Below, piece after piece: positions 40,513-51,226 of a stretch of DNA of 64,000 nt. The stretch covers positions 1 to 64,000 of the forward strand of contig DFGN01000003.1 of NCBI GenBank assembly GCA_002371235.1, in the 5' to 3' direction. The translations under genes were made by a program, and so were the position numbers. The notes under the pieces are model-generated. The model searched no databases, had not been told where the DNA came from, and saw only the letters and a list, made by a program, of their open reading frames with translations. Source of the DNA: Candidatus Saccharibacteria bacterium UBA3749. GTDB taxonomy: Bacteria; Patescibacteriota; Saccharimonadia; Saccharimonadales; Saccharimonadaceae. The stretch's first letter is position 1. Every line of letters starts with the position of its first letter.

Positions 40513-41161
40513 AACGGTATCAATTGTGCCAACTATACTTACTGACAACAAACAGGACTATCGGGCCCAGATTGAGCGAATCAATATCTTTACCCGCAGA
40601 GTCCAGATTGATGTATCTGATGGTACATTTGCTCCAACGCAAACGCTAGATATCACAAATATCTGGTGGCCTAAAAACTGGGAAGCCGATTTACACCTAA
40701 TGTCCGCAAATCCATCTGCCCACCTAGACACTATTTTAAAACTCAGCCCATCGCTTTGCATTCTTCATGCGGAAGCAAATGAGGATTTGTTACCGATGTT
40801 TAATACTTTAAAGGAAGCCGGCATTAGAACTGGACTAGCACTACTGCCGTCTACTTTCCCTGGCAACGTAAAACCATATATTGACATGGTAGATCATGTG
40901 TTGATATTTGCTGGACAACTCGGAATACAGGGCTCACCAGCTGATTTAATGCAAATGGAAAAGATTCCACTAATTCGCAATATGAAACCAGAGCTTGAAA
41001 TTGGCTGGGATGGCGGTGCTAATATGACTAATGTCCGCGCTATCGCCCATGCCGATATCGACATAATTAACGTTGGTTCAGCAATTTCTCAATCTCCTAA
41101 CCCAGCCCAAGTATTTCAAGAACTAGTCGCCGAGATTGACAAAAACGGAGTAGTGATTTAA
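40505..41161 (+). CDS. rpe: ribulose-phosphate 3-epimerase family protein
   Basis: A TIM-barrel epimerase of 218 residues linking ribulose-5-phosphate and xylulose-5-phosphate. The strand start TVSIVPTILTDN, the RVQIDVSDGTFAPTQTLD segment (metal Asp, although the usual HxDxMD order is modified) and EIGWDGGANMTNV near 165 match the family. The C-terminus ends with VGSAISQSPNPAQVFQEL. The catalytic MDGHFVPN-type motif is not textbook, so another TIM-barrel epimerase is possible. It is translated between rpiB and the PfkB kinase with overlapping ends, which supports the pentose role. Confidence 0.82.
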   Translation: MIRTVSIVPTILTDNKQDYRAQIERINIFTRRVQIDVSDGTFAPTQTLDITNIWWPKNWEADLHLMSANPSAHLDTILKLSPSLCILHAEANEDLLPMFNTLKEAGIRTGLALLPSTFPGNVKPYIDMVDHVLIFAGQLGIQGSPADLMQMEKIPLIRNMKPELEIGWDGGANMTNVRAIAHADIDIINVGSAISQSPNPAQVFQELVAEIDKNGVVI

Positions 41162-42123
41162 TGGCGCGAATCGTATCTCTAGGTTCTGCCTTGCAAGATG
41201 TTTATTTGATTGACCACGATGATTTAAGACCAACAACGATTGGCGATACGGCTATTTTTGGCAAAGTACTGGTTGGCTCAAAAGTGGACATTGACAGGGT
41301 AGCTTACGAGGTTGGTGGTGGTGGGATTAATTCGTCTATATCCTTTGCTAGACACGGACACGAGGCTATTTTTATGGGGAACGTTTCACGCGATCCGGCT
41401 GGCGCTGCTATCCTGAAGAAGCTAGATCAAGAAGGCGTCGATAACAGCTACGTGCGTTTTCTCGAACGAAAAGCGACCGGGACTTCAATTATTCTACTAG
41501 ATTCGAAAAGTGGCGAAAGAACAATACTAACCTACCGTGGAGCTAGCGAGCAATTCGGGAACTTAGACCCATTAGATCTTGATTCAATTCAACCGGACTG
41601 GATGTATGTTACGTCGCTACGTGGTGACATGGAGACTCTACAAAATTTCTTTCAACGAGCCAAAAGACTCGGAATCAAGATTATGTTCAACCCTGGCATC
41701 AAAGAGCTAGAAGAACCCAAAGCCCTAATTGGACTACTTAGCTGTGTTAACGTTCTAATAGTTAATAAGGAAGAAGCATCTCGCATTGTTCCGGGTAATA
41801 CATTAGTTGAATTGATTTATCACCTAAATAATTATGTCGATACTACAATTATAACCGCTGGAGCCATGGGCGGAATTGCTGGAAATAACACTGAAACATA
41901 TCGTTTCGGTGTATACGAAGACCAAAAAATAAAGGACGCAACTGGGGCAGGAGATGCTTTTGGCTCAGGTTTCTTAGCCCATTTCGCGGCTGGACATTCT
42001 TTTAGAAACTCACTGATTTTCGCATCGGCCAATTCCACTTCAGTAGTAATGAAACTGGGAGCGAGCAGGGGGTTGCTTTGTGGCAATGAGGCAATTCACC
42101 CGATGCCAATCCAGAAAATCTAA
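41161..42123 (+). CDS. PfkB-family carbohydrate kinase
   Basis: A ribokinase-type sugar kinase of 320 residues. The N-terminal GG motif is YEVGGGGINSSISFARHGH. The PfkB signature 2 near the end is DATGAGDAFGSGFLAHFAAG, including the catalytic aspartate. Substrate could be ribose, fructose or adenosine; the presence next to rpiB and rpe favours ribose or another pentose (inference). The ATG shares a base with the rpe stop. It is the last gene of the gap-rpiB-rpe operon; the next gene has its own TATAAT. Confidence 0.88.
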   Translation: MARIVSLGSALQDVYLIDHDDLRPTTIGDTAIFGKVLVGSKVDIDRVAYEVGGGGINSSISFARHGHEAIFMGNVSRDPAGAAILKKLDQEGVDNSYVRFLERKATGTSIILLDSKSGERTILTYRGASEQFGNLDPLDLDSIQPDWMYVTSLRGDMETLQNFFQRAKRLGIKIMFNPGIKELEEPKALIGLLSCVNVLIVNKEEASRIVPGNTLVELIYHLNNYVDTTIITAGAMGGIAGNNTETYRFGVYEDQKIKDATGAGDAFGSGFLAHFAAGHSFRNSLIFASANSTSVVMKLGASRGLLCGNEAIHPMPIQKI

Positions 42124-42178
42124 TTATAAAACGGCCTAGATTAACATTTTTGATGGTATAATAACCGAAAGGACAAAT

Positions 42179-44186
<2,008 letters not shown>

Positions 44187-44234
44187 CTAACTTATGGTAA
44201 AATGATTTATATAAATCAACAAAAGGAGTTAATT

Positions 44235-45557
44235 ATGAATGATAATCCCGGCGGTACACCGAGTCCGTTAAATCCAAACCCGGCTCAAGTGCCAAACCCA
44301 ATGCCGTCCCAGGCAGCAAATACTACACAAATTAATCAGGCAACCGGCGCGTCGAATGCTAGTCAAGCTGACGTGACGAATCAGGCGACCACAGCGGATA
44401 GCGTTAGCCAAGCAACAGCTACTCCAGCGGTCAATCAGACAGCTACTACTGACAGCAATCAGATCGCCATGAAACCAGCCAAAAAGAGCAAAGTTGGCTT
44501 AATTATTGGTATCATCTTAGGAATTGCCGTTCTTGCTGGTGGTATCGCAGCGGCTGTGTTTTTCCTCCCCGGATTATTTAATAATGATCCAGTAGGCGCT
44601 GCCATGCAGAGAATCATGAGCGGTACAGCTCCAAAAAATGTAGCAGTAGATGGTGATTTTAATATCCTCATCAATCAGTCCGGTTCACCAATTAAGCGCA
44701 TCAATATTGATCTCGATACCGATGTAGTGACGGGCTCGATGATTAATACGTCTTCGGCCGTTCTCACCATTACAGATTCTAACAACAAAGACTATTCTGT
44801 CAAATTCAACGAGGTATACACTGCCGATGGAAATATTTATTTCAAAGTTGATGGCGCCTCTTCTGCCCTGGAAGGCTTTAGTTCTATGTTGCCAATATCG
44901 GATTCATTTGGAATTGTCACCGTACTTGGTTCGCTAGAGGGTACGTGGTTTAGGGTGTCGGCTGATACCATAAAATCATTAGGCGAATCCGCTTCCGGAG
45001 AGACAGAAAGCCCAATCAGTTGTGTCGCCAATCTCGTTTCCACCTTAGACAAGAGTGGCAAGACTACCGCAGATTTATACAGCAAGAATCCATTCATAAC
45101 CTCCACTACCGAAAATGTCTTCATACCGCGTAAGCAAAGCCAAGTTTACCGTATCAATATAGACAGTGATAATTTCGTTAATTTTGTAAACTCAATTAAT
45201 AATAGCGGCATCACTAACGACATTTATACTTGCCTGGGCTACGAGAATAGCGTATCGCTAGACAAAAACAGCTTATCAAAGCTCGTCGAGACTCTACCAA
45301 AAGTCTATGCAGAAGTTAACGGTAACAATGATTTCTCTCGACTTTACCTTGAATCCGATTTAGCAGAAGGAGCTGCCACAATTACAATTGACCTGGGTTT
45401 CACTTACCCATCAGCCGTCAATGTTAATGAGCCGGTCGAGTATACAGATTTCTCAGAGCTCATCACCCAGATGATGTCCGGATTCTACAATATGCCAGAG
45501 GTAGAGTCAGAGGTCATTGACATCGATATGGATATGGATACGGATATGGATTGGTAG
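44235..45557 (+). CDS. membrane-anchored exported protein with Pro/Gln/Thr-rich N-terminus
   Basis: A 440-residue protein of unknown function. The start at 44235 follows an AAAAGGAG ribosome binding site. Residues 1-80 are low-complexity (Pro, Asn, Gln, Ala, Thr) and cytoplasmic. One transmembrane segment is near 88-115 (VGLIIGIILGIAVLAGGIAA). The outer domain of about 320 residues is beta-rich, with paired regions (NVAVDGDFNILINQSGSPIK, WFRVSADTIKSLGESASGE) reminiscent of LppX/LolA-like folds, and two cysteines. The C-terminus is a D-M repeat (VIDIDMDMDTDMDW) encoded by GATATG hexamers. TATAAT-like sequence is upstream. It is flanked by divergent eno and a short uvrC. Confidence 0.62.
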   Translation: MNDNPGGTPSPLNPNPAQVPNPMPSQAANTTQINQATGASNASQADVTNQATTADSVSQATATPAVNQTATTDSNQIAMKPAKKSKVGLIIGIILGIAVLAGGIAAAVFFLPGLFNNDPVGAAMQRIMSGTAPKNVAVDGDFNILINQSGSPIKRINIDLDTDVVTGSMINTSSAVLTITDSNNKDYSVKFNEVYTADGNIYFKVDGASSALEGFSSMLPISDSFGIVTVLGSLEGTWFRVSADTIKSLGESASGETESPISCVANLVSTLDKSGKTTADLYSKNPFITSTTENVFIPRKQSQVYRINIDSDNFVNFVNSINNSGITNDIYTCLGYENSVSLDKNSLSKLVETLPKVYAEVNGNNDFSRLYLESDLAEGAATITIDLGFTYPSAVNVNEPVEYTDFSELITQMMSGFYNMPEVESEVIDIDMDMDTDMDW

Positions 45558-45625
45558 TTTTAAATTGAACTATAGACAAGAATGCTACGCTTGACAAATA
45601 TGCATAAGTGTGATATAATATAATT

Positions 45626-46906
45626 ATGAATGAGGCTTTGAAACAAAAACTAAGTAGACTCCCGGCCAGTCCGGGGGTTTATTTTCATAAAAACTCTGCC
45701 GGCGAGATTATATACGTCGGTAAGGCTGCTGTTTTAAAAAACCGAGTTCGACAATACTTTCAAAAATCCAAGAAAGATGTAAAAACCGAGGCGTTAGTGC
45801 GAGAGATCACTGACACCGATTGGATTATAGTAGATACGGAAATGGATGCGCTTTTCCTTGAGGCAGAAATGATTAAACGCTATATGCCCAAATGGAATAT
45901 TTTGTTAAGAGACGACAAGACAGTATCTTATGTTCGCATCACGATGAACGAGGAGGTGCCCTATGTCTCATTTACACGTAACCCGATTGACGATAAGGCT
46001 ACCTATATCGGCCCATTCTATGGGAAATCATCCATCGAAAAATCTTTACGAATCCTAAGAAAGATTTTTCCATATTATGTAAAACCCTACTCCGGGCATA
46101 AGAATCTTGATACCGACCTCGGTCTTACACCTGGGGTTGAAATTGGACGGACGACTCCGCAAGAATATAAGAAGAATCTGCGGAAGCTGATTAGATATAT
46201 CGAAGGTAACCGCAAATCCCTCCTTAACGACCTCGAGAAAACAATGCGTGATGAATCCGCAAAAGGGAATTACGAGTTAGCCGCCGAAGCTAGAGATCAA
46301 CTATTCGGGCTTAAAGAACTCAAGAAGAAAATAGTTTTCTCTGATAAAGAGTTCTTAGATATTTCATCAGACCAGGCTTTGAAACAATTACAAAATCTAT
46401 TGAGTCTCGAAAATCCTCCTCGAAGGATAGAGGGATATGATATTTCGCACCAATCGGGAGAAAACACGGTCGGAAGCATGGTAGTTTTTATTAACGGCGC
46501 CTCCGCCAGGAGCGAATACCGCAAATTTAAGGTTAGAACATCAAAAAATGATGATCTTAAAAGCATGTCTGAAGTAATAACGCGTCGTTTAAAACACCGA
46601 GAATGGGATTTCCCTGATTTAATTATACTCGATGGCGGCGCAACACAAGTCAATGCAATACTACCATTAGTTACTCCGTATAATATAAAAGTTATCGGGC
46701 GCGACAAATCTGGCGATCATTCGCGAAACGCTATTGTTAAGCTAGTTATCCCGCATTCGTCCGAAACTGATGTGCCAAACCTGGAATACTTAGAGTTACC
46801 GAACGACTCCCATATCGCAAAGCTCATCGCCCGTGTCGATGAAGAATCACATCGTTTTGCGATTACCTACCATTCTTTACTCAAACGTAAAAGTATGCTA
46901 AAATGA
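45626..46906 (+). CDS. uvrC: UvrC-like excinuclease subunit, C-terminally short
   Basis: An incision subunit of nucleotide excision repair; uvrB is also in the window. It starts with the GIY-YIG domain (LPASPGVYFHKNSAGEIIYVGKA in two parts; NRVRQYF). A UVR domain for UvrB contact is near 200-235 (NDLEKTMRDESAKGNYELAAE). The RNase-H-like nuclease domain shows IEGYDISHQSGENTVGSMVV and LIILDGGATQVNA, with the catalytic aspartates. It ends at residue 426, right after FAITYHSLLKRK, so the C-terminal helix-hairpin-helix DNA-binding domain (normally to about 600) is missing. The full set of catalytic motifs suggests it still works. TATAAT ends 6 nt before the ATG. Confidence 0.92.
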   Translation: MNEALKQKLSRLPASPGVYFHKNSAGEIIYVGKAAVLKNRVRQYFQKSKKDVKTEALVREITDTDWIIVDTEMDALFLEAEMIKRYMPKWNILLRDDKTVSYVRITMNEEVPYVSFTRNPIDDKATYIGPFYGKSSIEKSLRILRKIFPYYVKPYSGHKNLDTDLGLTPGVEIGRTTPQEYKKNLRKLIRYIEGNRKSLLNDLEKTMRDESAKGNYELAAEARDQLFGLKELKKKIVFSDKEFLDISSDQALKQLQNLLSLENPPRRIEGYDISHQSGENTVGSMVVFINGASARSEYRKFKVRTSKNDDLKSMSEVITRRLKHREWDFPDLIILDGGATQVNAILPLVTPYNIKVIGRDKSGDHSRNAIVKLVIPHSSETDVPNLEYLELPNDSHIAKLIARVDEESHRFAITYHSLLKRKSMLK

Positions 46907-46927
46907 GTCTATCAAAGGAGTTATTTT

Positions 46928-47155
46928 ATGAATATCGGCAGTTTTCTAGAAGTAGTTACATTTATCTCAGCTATTTTTACGATTCTTTTGGTTCTGTTGC
47001 AACAGCGTGGAGCTTCGCTCGGAGCTGGTTTTGGCAGCTCTGGAGAGCTTTATACAACGCGTCGTGGGCTCGAAAAGTCGCTTTTTGTGACTACAATTGT
47101 ATCTGCCGTGATTTTTGTTTTATCAATTTTGGGGCTATTACTAATTCCATCATAG
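46928..47155 (+). CDS. secG: preprotein translocase subunit SecG
   Basis: A 75-residue SecYEG partner. Two transmembrane helices (VTFISAIFTILLVLLQQ, FVTTIVSAVIFVLSILGLLL) flank the conserved loop with RGASLGAGFGSSGELYTTRRG. An AAAGGAG ribosome binding site precedes the start, which is 22 nt after uvrC. The peptide-binding protein gene starts 2 nt after the stop, so uvrC, secG and that gene form one transcript. Confidence 0.93.
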   Translation: MNIGSFLEVVTFISAIFTILLVLLQQRGASLGAGFGSSGELYTTRRGLEKSLFVTTIVSAVIFVLSILGLLLIPS

Positions 47156-47156
47156 T

Positions 47157-48893
47157 ATGAAAAAATCTCTTAAAAAGCGTGGGCAAAAATTCATCAAGAA
47201 GTTCTCAAAGGCTTCGTTTAAAGTTGGGGCCGAAAGTAAGGAACATATCCGCGAAAATATAATCGGCAGATTTTCCCACATTGCAAATATCAAACTTTTG
47301 ATACTTGAATGGGGGCTTTTAGTTGTAGCTTTAATCATGTTGGCCATCACGCAAGCGTTCTGGTTTGGAGATTCATATGCTGGTAATGTGTGGTCGACGG
47401 GAGGGACCTATATAGAGGCCACCACTGGTGATGTCAACTCAATGAATCCGCTTTTTGCCAGCACGAATAGCGAACGCACACTTAGCAAATTGATGTTTTC
47501 CACCCTTGTGGCGGTTGACCGCTCTGGGCACTTGGCCCCACAACTAGCTGAATATATCAAACCAAATGAAAATGGCCGAGTTTGGACAATGCGGATCAGA
47601 GACGGGCTTAAGTGGTCGGATGGTGAACCTCTAACCAGTGAGGATGTAATGTTTACGTTAGATTTAATTAAAAACCCGGCCGTAAACACAACCTATGATG
47701 CAAATCTAGCTAATGTCAAATTTTCCCTGAATGAGGCAGGGGAGATAGTATTTAGCCTGGCATATCCGTATGCAGATTTCGTCTCTGCTTTAACTATTCC
47801 GATTGTTCCTAAGCACATCTTATCGGATTCGGATCCAAAAACTTTAATCGAAGATAATTTCTCAATCTCACCAATCGGCTCGGGGCCATTTTACTATAAC
47901 GCAACTCAATCTAGCCCAACCACCGGCGAAAAGACATTTTATTTATCCTCAAACCCGTATTATTATAAGAGTCAGACTATGTTAAGTAGTTTTGCTGTTC
48001 ATGTTTTTGCAAATCAAAATGATATTATAAATGCCGTAAATGCCGGTACGGTGACGGCTACCGCCGAACTGACTGAGGCAGTGAACGATAGAATCACTTC
48101 GGCACAGTTTTACCATAAAAACTCAAGTTTGAATTCTGGGGCGTTCATTTTCTTTAATATGTCCAGTCAAAATGTTAACGATGTAGCGATAAGAGCAGCG
48201 ATTAGACAAGGACTAAACATGGCGGAGATCCGAAATGGAGCCCCGGACACGATTGCACTGGATTATCCGTTACTAGAATCGCAACTAAAACTAGAAAACT
48301 ATCCTGCCCTGCCAGAGTATAATTTTGAATCAGCAAAAACAAGATTGGCCGAATTGAACGGCAGCGAGAAAAAAACCTTGGAGCTGGCAACAGTCAACTC
48401 CGGATTTTTGCCTAAGGTAGCTGAGCTGGTTAGCAATACCCTATCTGAACTCGGATATGATGTGCATGTCTCTACCTATGAGGAGAACCAAGAATTCATT
48501 TCGAATATCCTATCAAAAAGAAACTATGATTTGTTGATTTATGAAATCGAGTTGGGGGCCGATCCGGATTTGTTACCATATTATCATTCTTCCCAAGCCT
48601 CTCAATCTGGCCTGAATCTATCTAACTATCGCAATGCGCTCGTGGATGATTTGCTACTTGCTGGTAGGGAAACACTAGACGAGTCACTTCGAATCAAAAA
48701 ATACGAGAGGTTCCTTGAATATTGGGTTGCCAACGTACCGGCGATTGGTATTTTCCGACCAAATCTCACTTATTACTACAACCGTAATGTGCGAACATTT
48801 AGTGACGACTTGAGGCTAGTGACAGCTCTTGATCGATTCTCCGATGTTAATACGTGGGCCGTTAATACTACCACAAAAAACAAGACTCCATAA
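47157..48893 (+). CDS. membrane-anchored peptide-binding protein (SBP family 5)
   Basis: An extracellular solute-binding protein of family 5 (OppA/DppA type), 578 residues. It has no lipobox; a basic N-terminus (KKSLKKRGQKFIKKF) is followed by one transmembrane helix near 60-85 (LLVVALIMLAITQAFWFG), which anchors it. The binding domain follows: GDVNSMNPLFASTNSERTLS, IRDGLKWSDGEPLTSEDVMF, IVPKHIL, and the C-terminal lobe ending FSDVNTWAV. Binding of oligopeptides is likely, fitting an auxotrophic organism. No permease or ATPase genes are adjacent. It is translated right after secG with almost no gap. tRNA-Leu follows with its own TATAAT. Confidence 0.88.
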   Translation: MKKSLKKRGQKFIKKFSKASFKVGAESKEHIRENIIGRFSHIANIKLLILEWGLLVVALIMLAITQAFWFGDSYAGNVWSTGGTYIEATTGDVNSMNPLFASTNSERTLSKLMFSTLVAVDRSGHLAPQLAEYIKPNENGRVWTMRIRDGLKWSDGEPLTSEDVMFTLDLIKNPAVNTTYDANLANVKFSLNEAGEIVFSLAYPYADFVSALTIPIVPKHILSDSDPKTLIEDNFSISPIGSGPFYYNATQSSPTTGEKTFYLSSNPYYYKSQTMLSSFAVHVFANQNDIINAVNAGTVTATAELTEAVNDRITSAQFYHKNSSLNSGAFIFFNMSSQNVNDVAIRAAIRQGLNMAEIRNGAPDTIALDYPLLESQLKLENYPALPEYNFESAKTRLAELNGSEKKTLELATVNSGFLPKVAELVSNTLSELGYDVHVSTYEENQEFISNILSKRNYDLLIYEIELGADPDLLPYYHSSQASQSGLNLSNYRNALVDDLLLAGRETLDESLRIKKYERFLEYWVANVPAIGIFRPNLTYYYNRNVRTFSDDLRLVTALDRFSDVNTWAVNTTTKNKTP

Positions 48894-48921
48894 CTATAAT
48901 AGTATGTTATAATAATAACAT

Positions 48922-49012
48922 GCGCCTGTGGTGGAATTGGTAGACACGCTACCTTGAGGTGGTAGTGGCCATATTCACGGCTGTGCTAGTTCGAGTCTAG
49001 TCAGGCGCACCA
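48922..49012 (+). tRNA. tRNA-Leu (anticodon GAG), CCA encoded
   Basis: The acceptor stem GCGCCTG/CAGGCGC is perfect. The anticodon arm CTACC-TTGAGGT-GGTAG places GAG at the anticodon. A long variable arm follows, then a T-arm with TTCGAGT. ACCA follows in the DNA. A TATAAT box lies about 10 nt upstream (48906-48911). It reads CUC/CUU leucine codons. Confidence 0.95.
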
Positions 49013-49103
49013 TACAAACAATGTGAGTCCGAGCGACTCGAATCTGAAGATGCGAGTCTAGTCAGGCGCACCATACAAACAATGTGAGTCTAGTCAGGCG
49101 CAC
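48993..49103 (+). repeat. tandem copies of the tRNA-Leu 3' end and downstream spacer
   Basis: GAGTCTAGTCAGGCGCAC occurs at 48993, 49054 and 49086. The first two copies continue identically for 32 bp (CATACAAACAATGT...). Between copies 1 and 2 is a 29-bp extra piece containing GAGTC-CGAGC-GACTC. Copies 2 and 3 are direct 32-bp tandem repeats. The two extra tRNA tails are not complete tRNAs. They look like duplication, or the trace of recombination at a tRNA gene end. Confidence 0.85.
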
Positions 49104-49123
49104 AATTCATTATAAGGAGGTAA

Positions 49124-50137
49124 ATGAAAAACAAACTTTTTAGTTTATTAGCAGTTATAGCGTTGTTAATTAGCCCGGTTTTACTTACTCAGCCCGACAT
49201 TTATGCAGAAGGCGAGAATGAGCAAGAGGCAGCCGATGACGCCAGTCAAACTGGCACCAATATCAGTCTTACGCCGGTCAGTAAGACTTATCGGCTCTCA
49301 GCTGGTTCGGTTTATAATGACACTTTCACTGTTAATAATACGGGTAGCCGGGAGCTAGACATTGAGGTTTTTGCTGCGCCATACTCATACGTTTACTCTG
49401 AGCAGAGCGATACCTATCAGTTAGGCTTTAGCAACGAGAACAACTATACCCAACTATCTCGCTGGATTTCATTTAAGGATGCCGATGGCAGTTACAAGAG
49501 TACAATTAATGCAAAAATTGCGCCAAATTCTTCCTATGTTGCTGAATATCAGATTAATACTCCCGGCAGTATCCCAGCTGGTGGCCAATACGCAGTAATC
49601 TTTGCACGAACCACCAATGGCATAGTTTCATCAAATGGCATCAAAACCGAAGCAAGCCCAGGCATGGTAATCTATGGGCGTTCTACCGACGGTGAGTCGA
49701 TTATCTCCGCTGAGATTAAGGATTTGTCCATTAAGCAGTCTATCACCGAAAACGAAACAACGCGTAATGCAATCATGGGAATAGCAAAGGTTAAGAACAC
49801 AGGGAATGTCGATTTTAATGCTAAAGGTAAACTAGTCGTTGATGGTATCATCTTTGGAGGGCACTATGAGACACCCGATTCGGCCGGTAGGATCTCAGTA
49901 ATTCCGGAAGCCGAGTTGACGCTCGCTGACGAATGGAAGGAAACACCTGGTTTCGGAATCTTTAAGGTCACTTGGACAGTAGAAGCCGCAGGGAAGACTG
50001 AAACTATTGAGCAAATTGTTGTAATCAATGTCGTTCCAGCCATCATAATAACCATAATCCTATTGACAATTATTATTGTATGGTGTATAGTCTATGGTAA
50101 GAAGCGCAAGGAGCGCCGTTCGAGATTGTCGGTCTAG
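49124..50137 (+). CDS. surface protein with DUF916-like domain and C-terminal membrane anchor
   Basis: A 337-residue exported protein. A signal peptide covers residues 1-29 (LLAVIALLISPVLLTQPDIYA). The outer part has two beta-sandwich modules; the first (ITLTPV-like ISLTPVSKTYRLSAGSVYND, FTVNNTGSRELDIEV) resembles the peptidoglycan-contact module of WxL-interacting proteins. The C-terminus has a transmembrane helix (AIIITIILLTIIIVWCIVYG) and a basic tail (KKRKERRSRL). A TAAGGAGG ribosome binding site precedes the start. The gene follows the tRNA tail repeats. The next gene encodes another exported beta-rich protein, so the two may form a surface complex. Confidence 0.7.
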   Translation: MKNKLFSLLAVIALLISPVLLTQPDIYAEGENEQEAADDASQTGTNISLTPVSKTYRLSAGSVYNDTFTVNNTGSRELDIEVFAAPYSYVYSEQSDTYQLGFSNENNYTQLSRWISFKDADGSYKSTINAKIAPNSSYVAEYQINTPGSIPAGGQYAVIFARTTNGIVSSNGIKTEASPGMVIYGRSTDGESIISAEIKDLSIKQSITENETTRNAIMGIAKVKNTGNVDFNAKGKLVVDGIIFGGHYETPDSAGRISVIPEAELTLADEWKETPGFGIFKVTWTVEAAGKTETIEQIVVINVVPAIIITIILLTIIIVWCIVYGKKRKERRSRLSV

Positions 50138-50207
50138 AGCGGGGTTTTGGAGCAGAAGCTCCCTTTGCAAATAAAATACAAACATTAAAAAATAAAGAGT
50201 GTAGAGC

Positions 50208-51155
50208 ATGAAAAAAACACACAAAAAACTCTTTGGATTCTTCGGATTAGGTGTAGTTGCCACTATGACGGTGGTAGCGATTGCATTGCCGAGTCCTGGA
50301 GTATCAGCAATATCAACCGTAACGGATACCATTACCGTACGAGTAGTGGACGACAACGTAAACGTAGATATCAACGGTGTCGAATCTGGTACCACTACCA
50401 TTAATCCGGAAAAGGATTTGACAATTACGTATGACAACGTCACGAGACTCAGGGTTACTTTGACATATACGGATTTGAATGGAAACGAACAGGTTTTTAA
50501 TTTAGTGGATGAGAATGTTGAGCCCACCCCAGGCTCGCTACCATTGAACCTCAACCTGGACGATCCTCAGTATGGTTACGGTAATTATGTCCTAAAGGTG
50601 GTCGGTGATGGGCCTGCAGGTGTAGATGAGGATATCGTCGAATTCAGTTTCATCCCATTCACGGCAGAATTGGATGATAATGAAGAATCGGGAAAAACTT
50701 ATGTTGATTTAGGATACACCGACAGCGAAGAGGCAAGCGACAAAGATGCTATCGGTAAGTTTGTAATTGAGGTATTTGACCAAGATGGTAACCTAGTTAC
50801 CCCGCTTTCCCCAATTACCGTATTGCCGCCCGAGAAAAAAGTTGAGGTACCGTTTGATCAATATGATTTACCGGCTGGGGACTACACGATTAAGGTAACA
50901 GCATATAACCGCGAGGATAATGAACTAATCGTGAAGTTATTAACAAAAACTATCAAAGATGACGGTGGAAACGAAGGTGATGGTGAGGACGATGACGACA
51001 AGAAAGAAGAGGTAATTCCAGTACCTGACACTGGCCGACTGCTAAATGGCGCAAACATTTCCCAAGCTGACTTTCTTATTACTGGCATGCTATTATTCCT
51101 AGTGATTGGCATAAGCGGCGTGGTGTATATTGTTAAACACGATTCCAGAAAATAA
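50208..51155 (+). CDS. surface protein with VPDTG sorting-type signal
   Basis: A 315-residue exported protein of unknown function. The signal peptide (FGFFGLGVVATMTVVAIALP) is followed by two Ig-like beta modules (about 35-150 and 150-255), an acidic linker (GGNEGDGEDDDDKKEE), and a C-terminal signal of the LPXTG type: VPDTG, a hydrophobic helix (FLITGMLLFLVIGISGVVYI) and KHDSRK. It could be attached to the wall by sortase or held by the helix. It lies 70 nt after the DUF916-like gene and is followed by a bidirectional terminator. Confidence 0.7.
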   Translation: MKKTHKKLFGFFGLGVVATMTVVAIALPSPGVSAISTVTDTITVRVVDDNVNVDINGVESGTTTINPEKDLTITYDNVTRLRVTLTYTDLNGNEQVFNLVDENVEPTPGSLPLNLNLDDPQYGYGNYVLKVVGDGPAGVDEDIVEFSFIPFTAELDDNEESGKTYVDLGYTDSEEASDKDAIGKFVIEVFDQDGNLVTPLSPITVLPPEKKVEVPFDQYDLPAGDYTIKVTAYNREDNELIVKLLTKTIKDDGGNEGDGEDDDDKKEEVIPVPDTGRLLNGANISQADFLITGMLLFLVIGISGVVYIVKHDSRK

Positions 51156-51175
51156 AGATTAGCTATTGCTCTACA

Positions 51176-51211
51176 AAAAATCGGGCGCTACTGCGAGGGC
51201 GCCCGATTTTG
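51176..51211. terminator. bidirectional terminator between the surface-protein gene and tsf
   Basis: AAAATCGGGCGC and GCGCCCGATTTT form a perfect 12-bp stem around a TACTGCGAGG loop. T runs lie on both strands, serving both converging transcripts. Confidence 0.9.
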
Positions 51212-51226
51212 TTAAATCATATACAC

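Noticed and set aside
45517..45555. GATATG hexamer repeat at the end of the 440-aa membrane protein as a contingency repeat
   Set aside because: Only a few imperfect units; too short and degenerate to expect frequent slippage.
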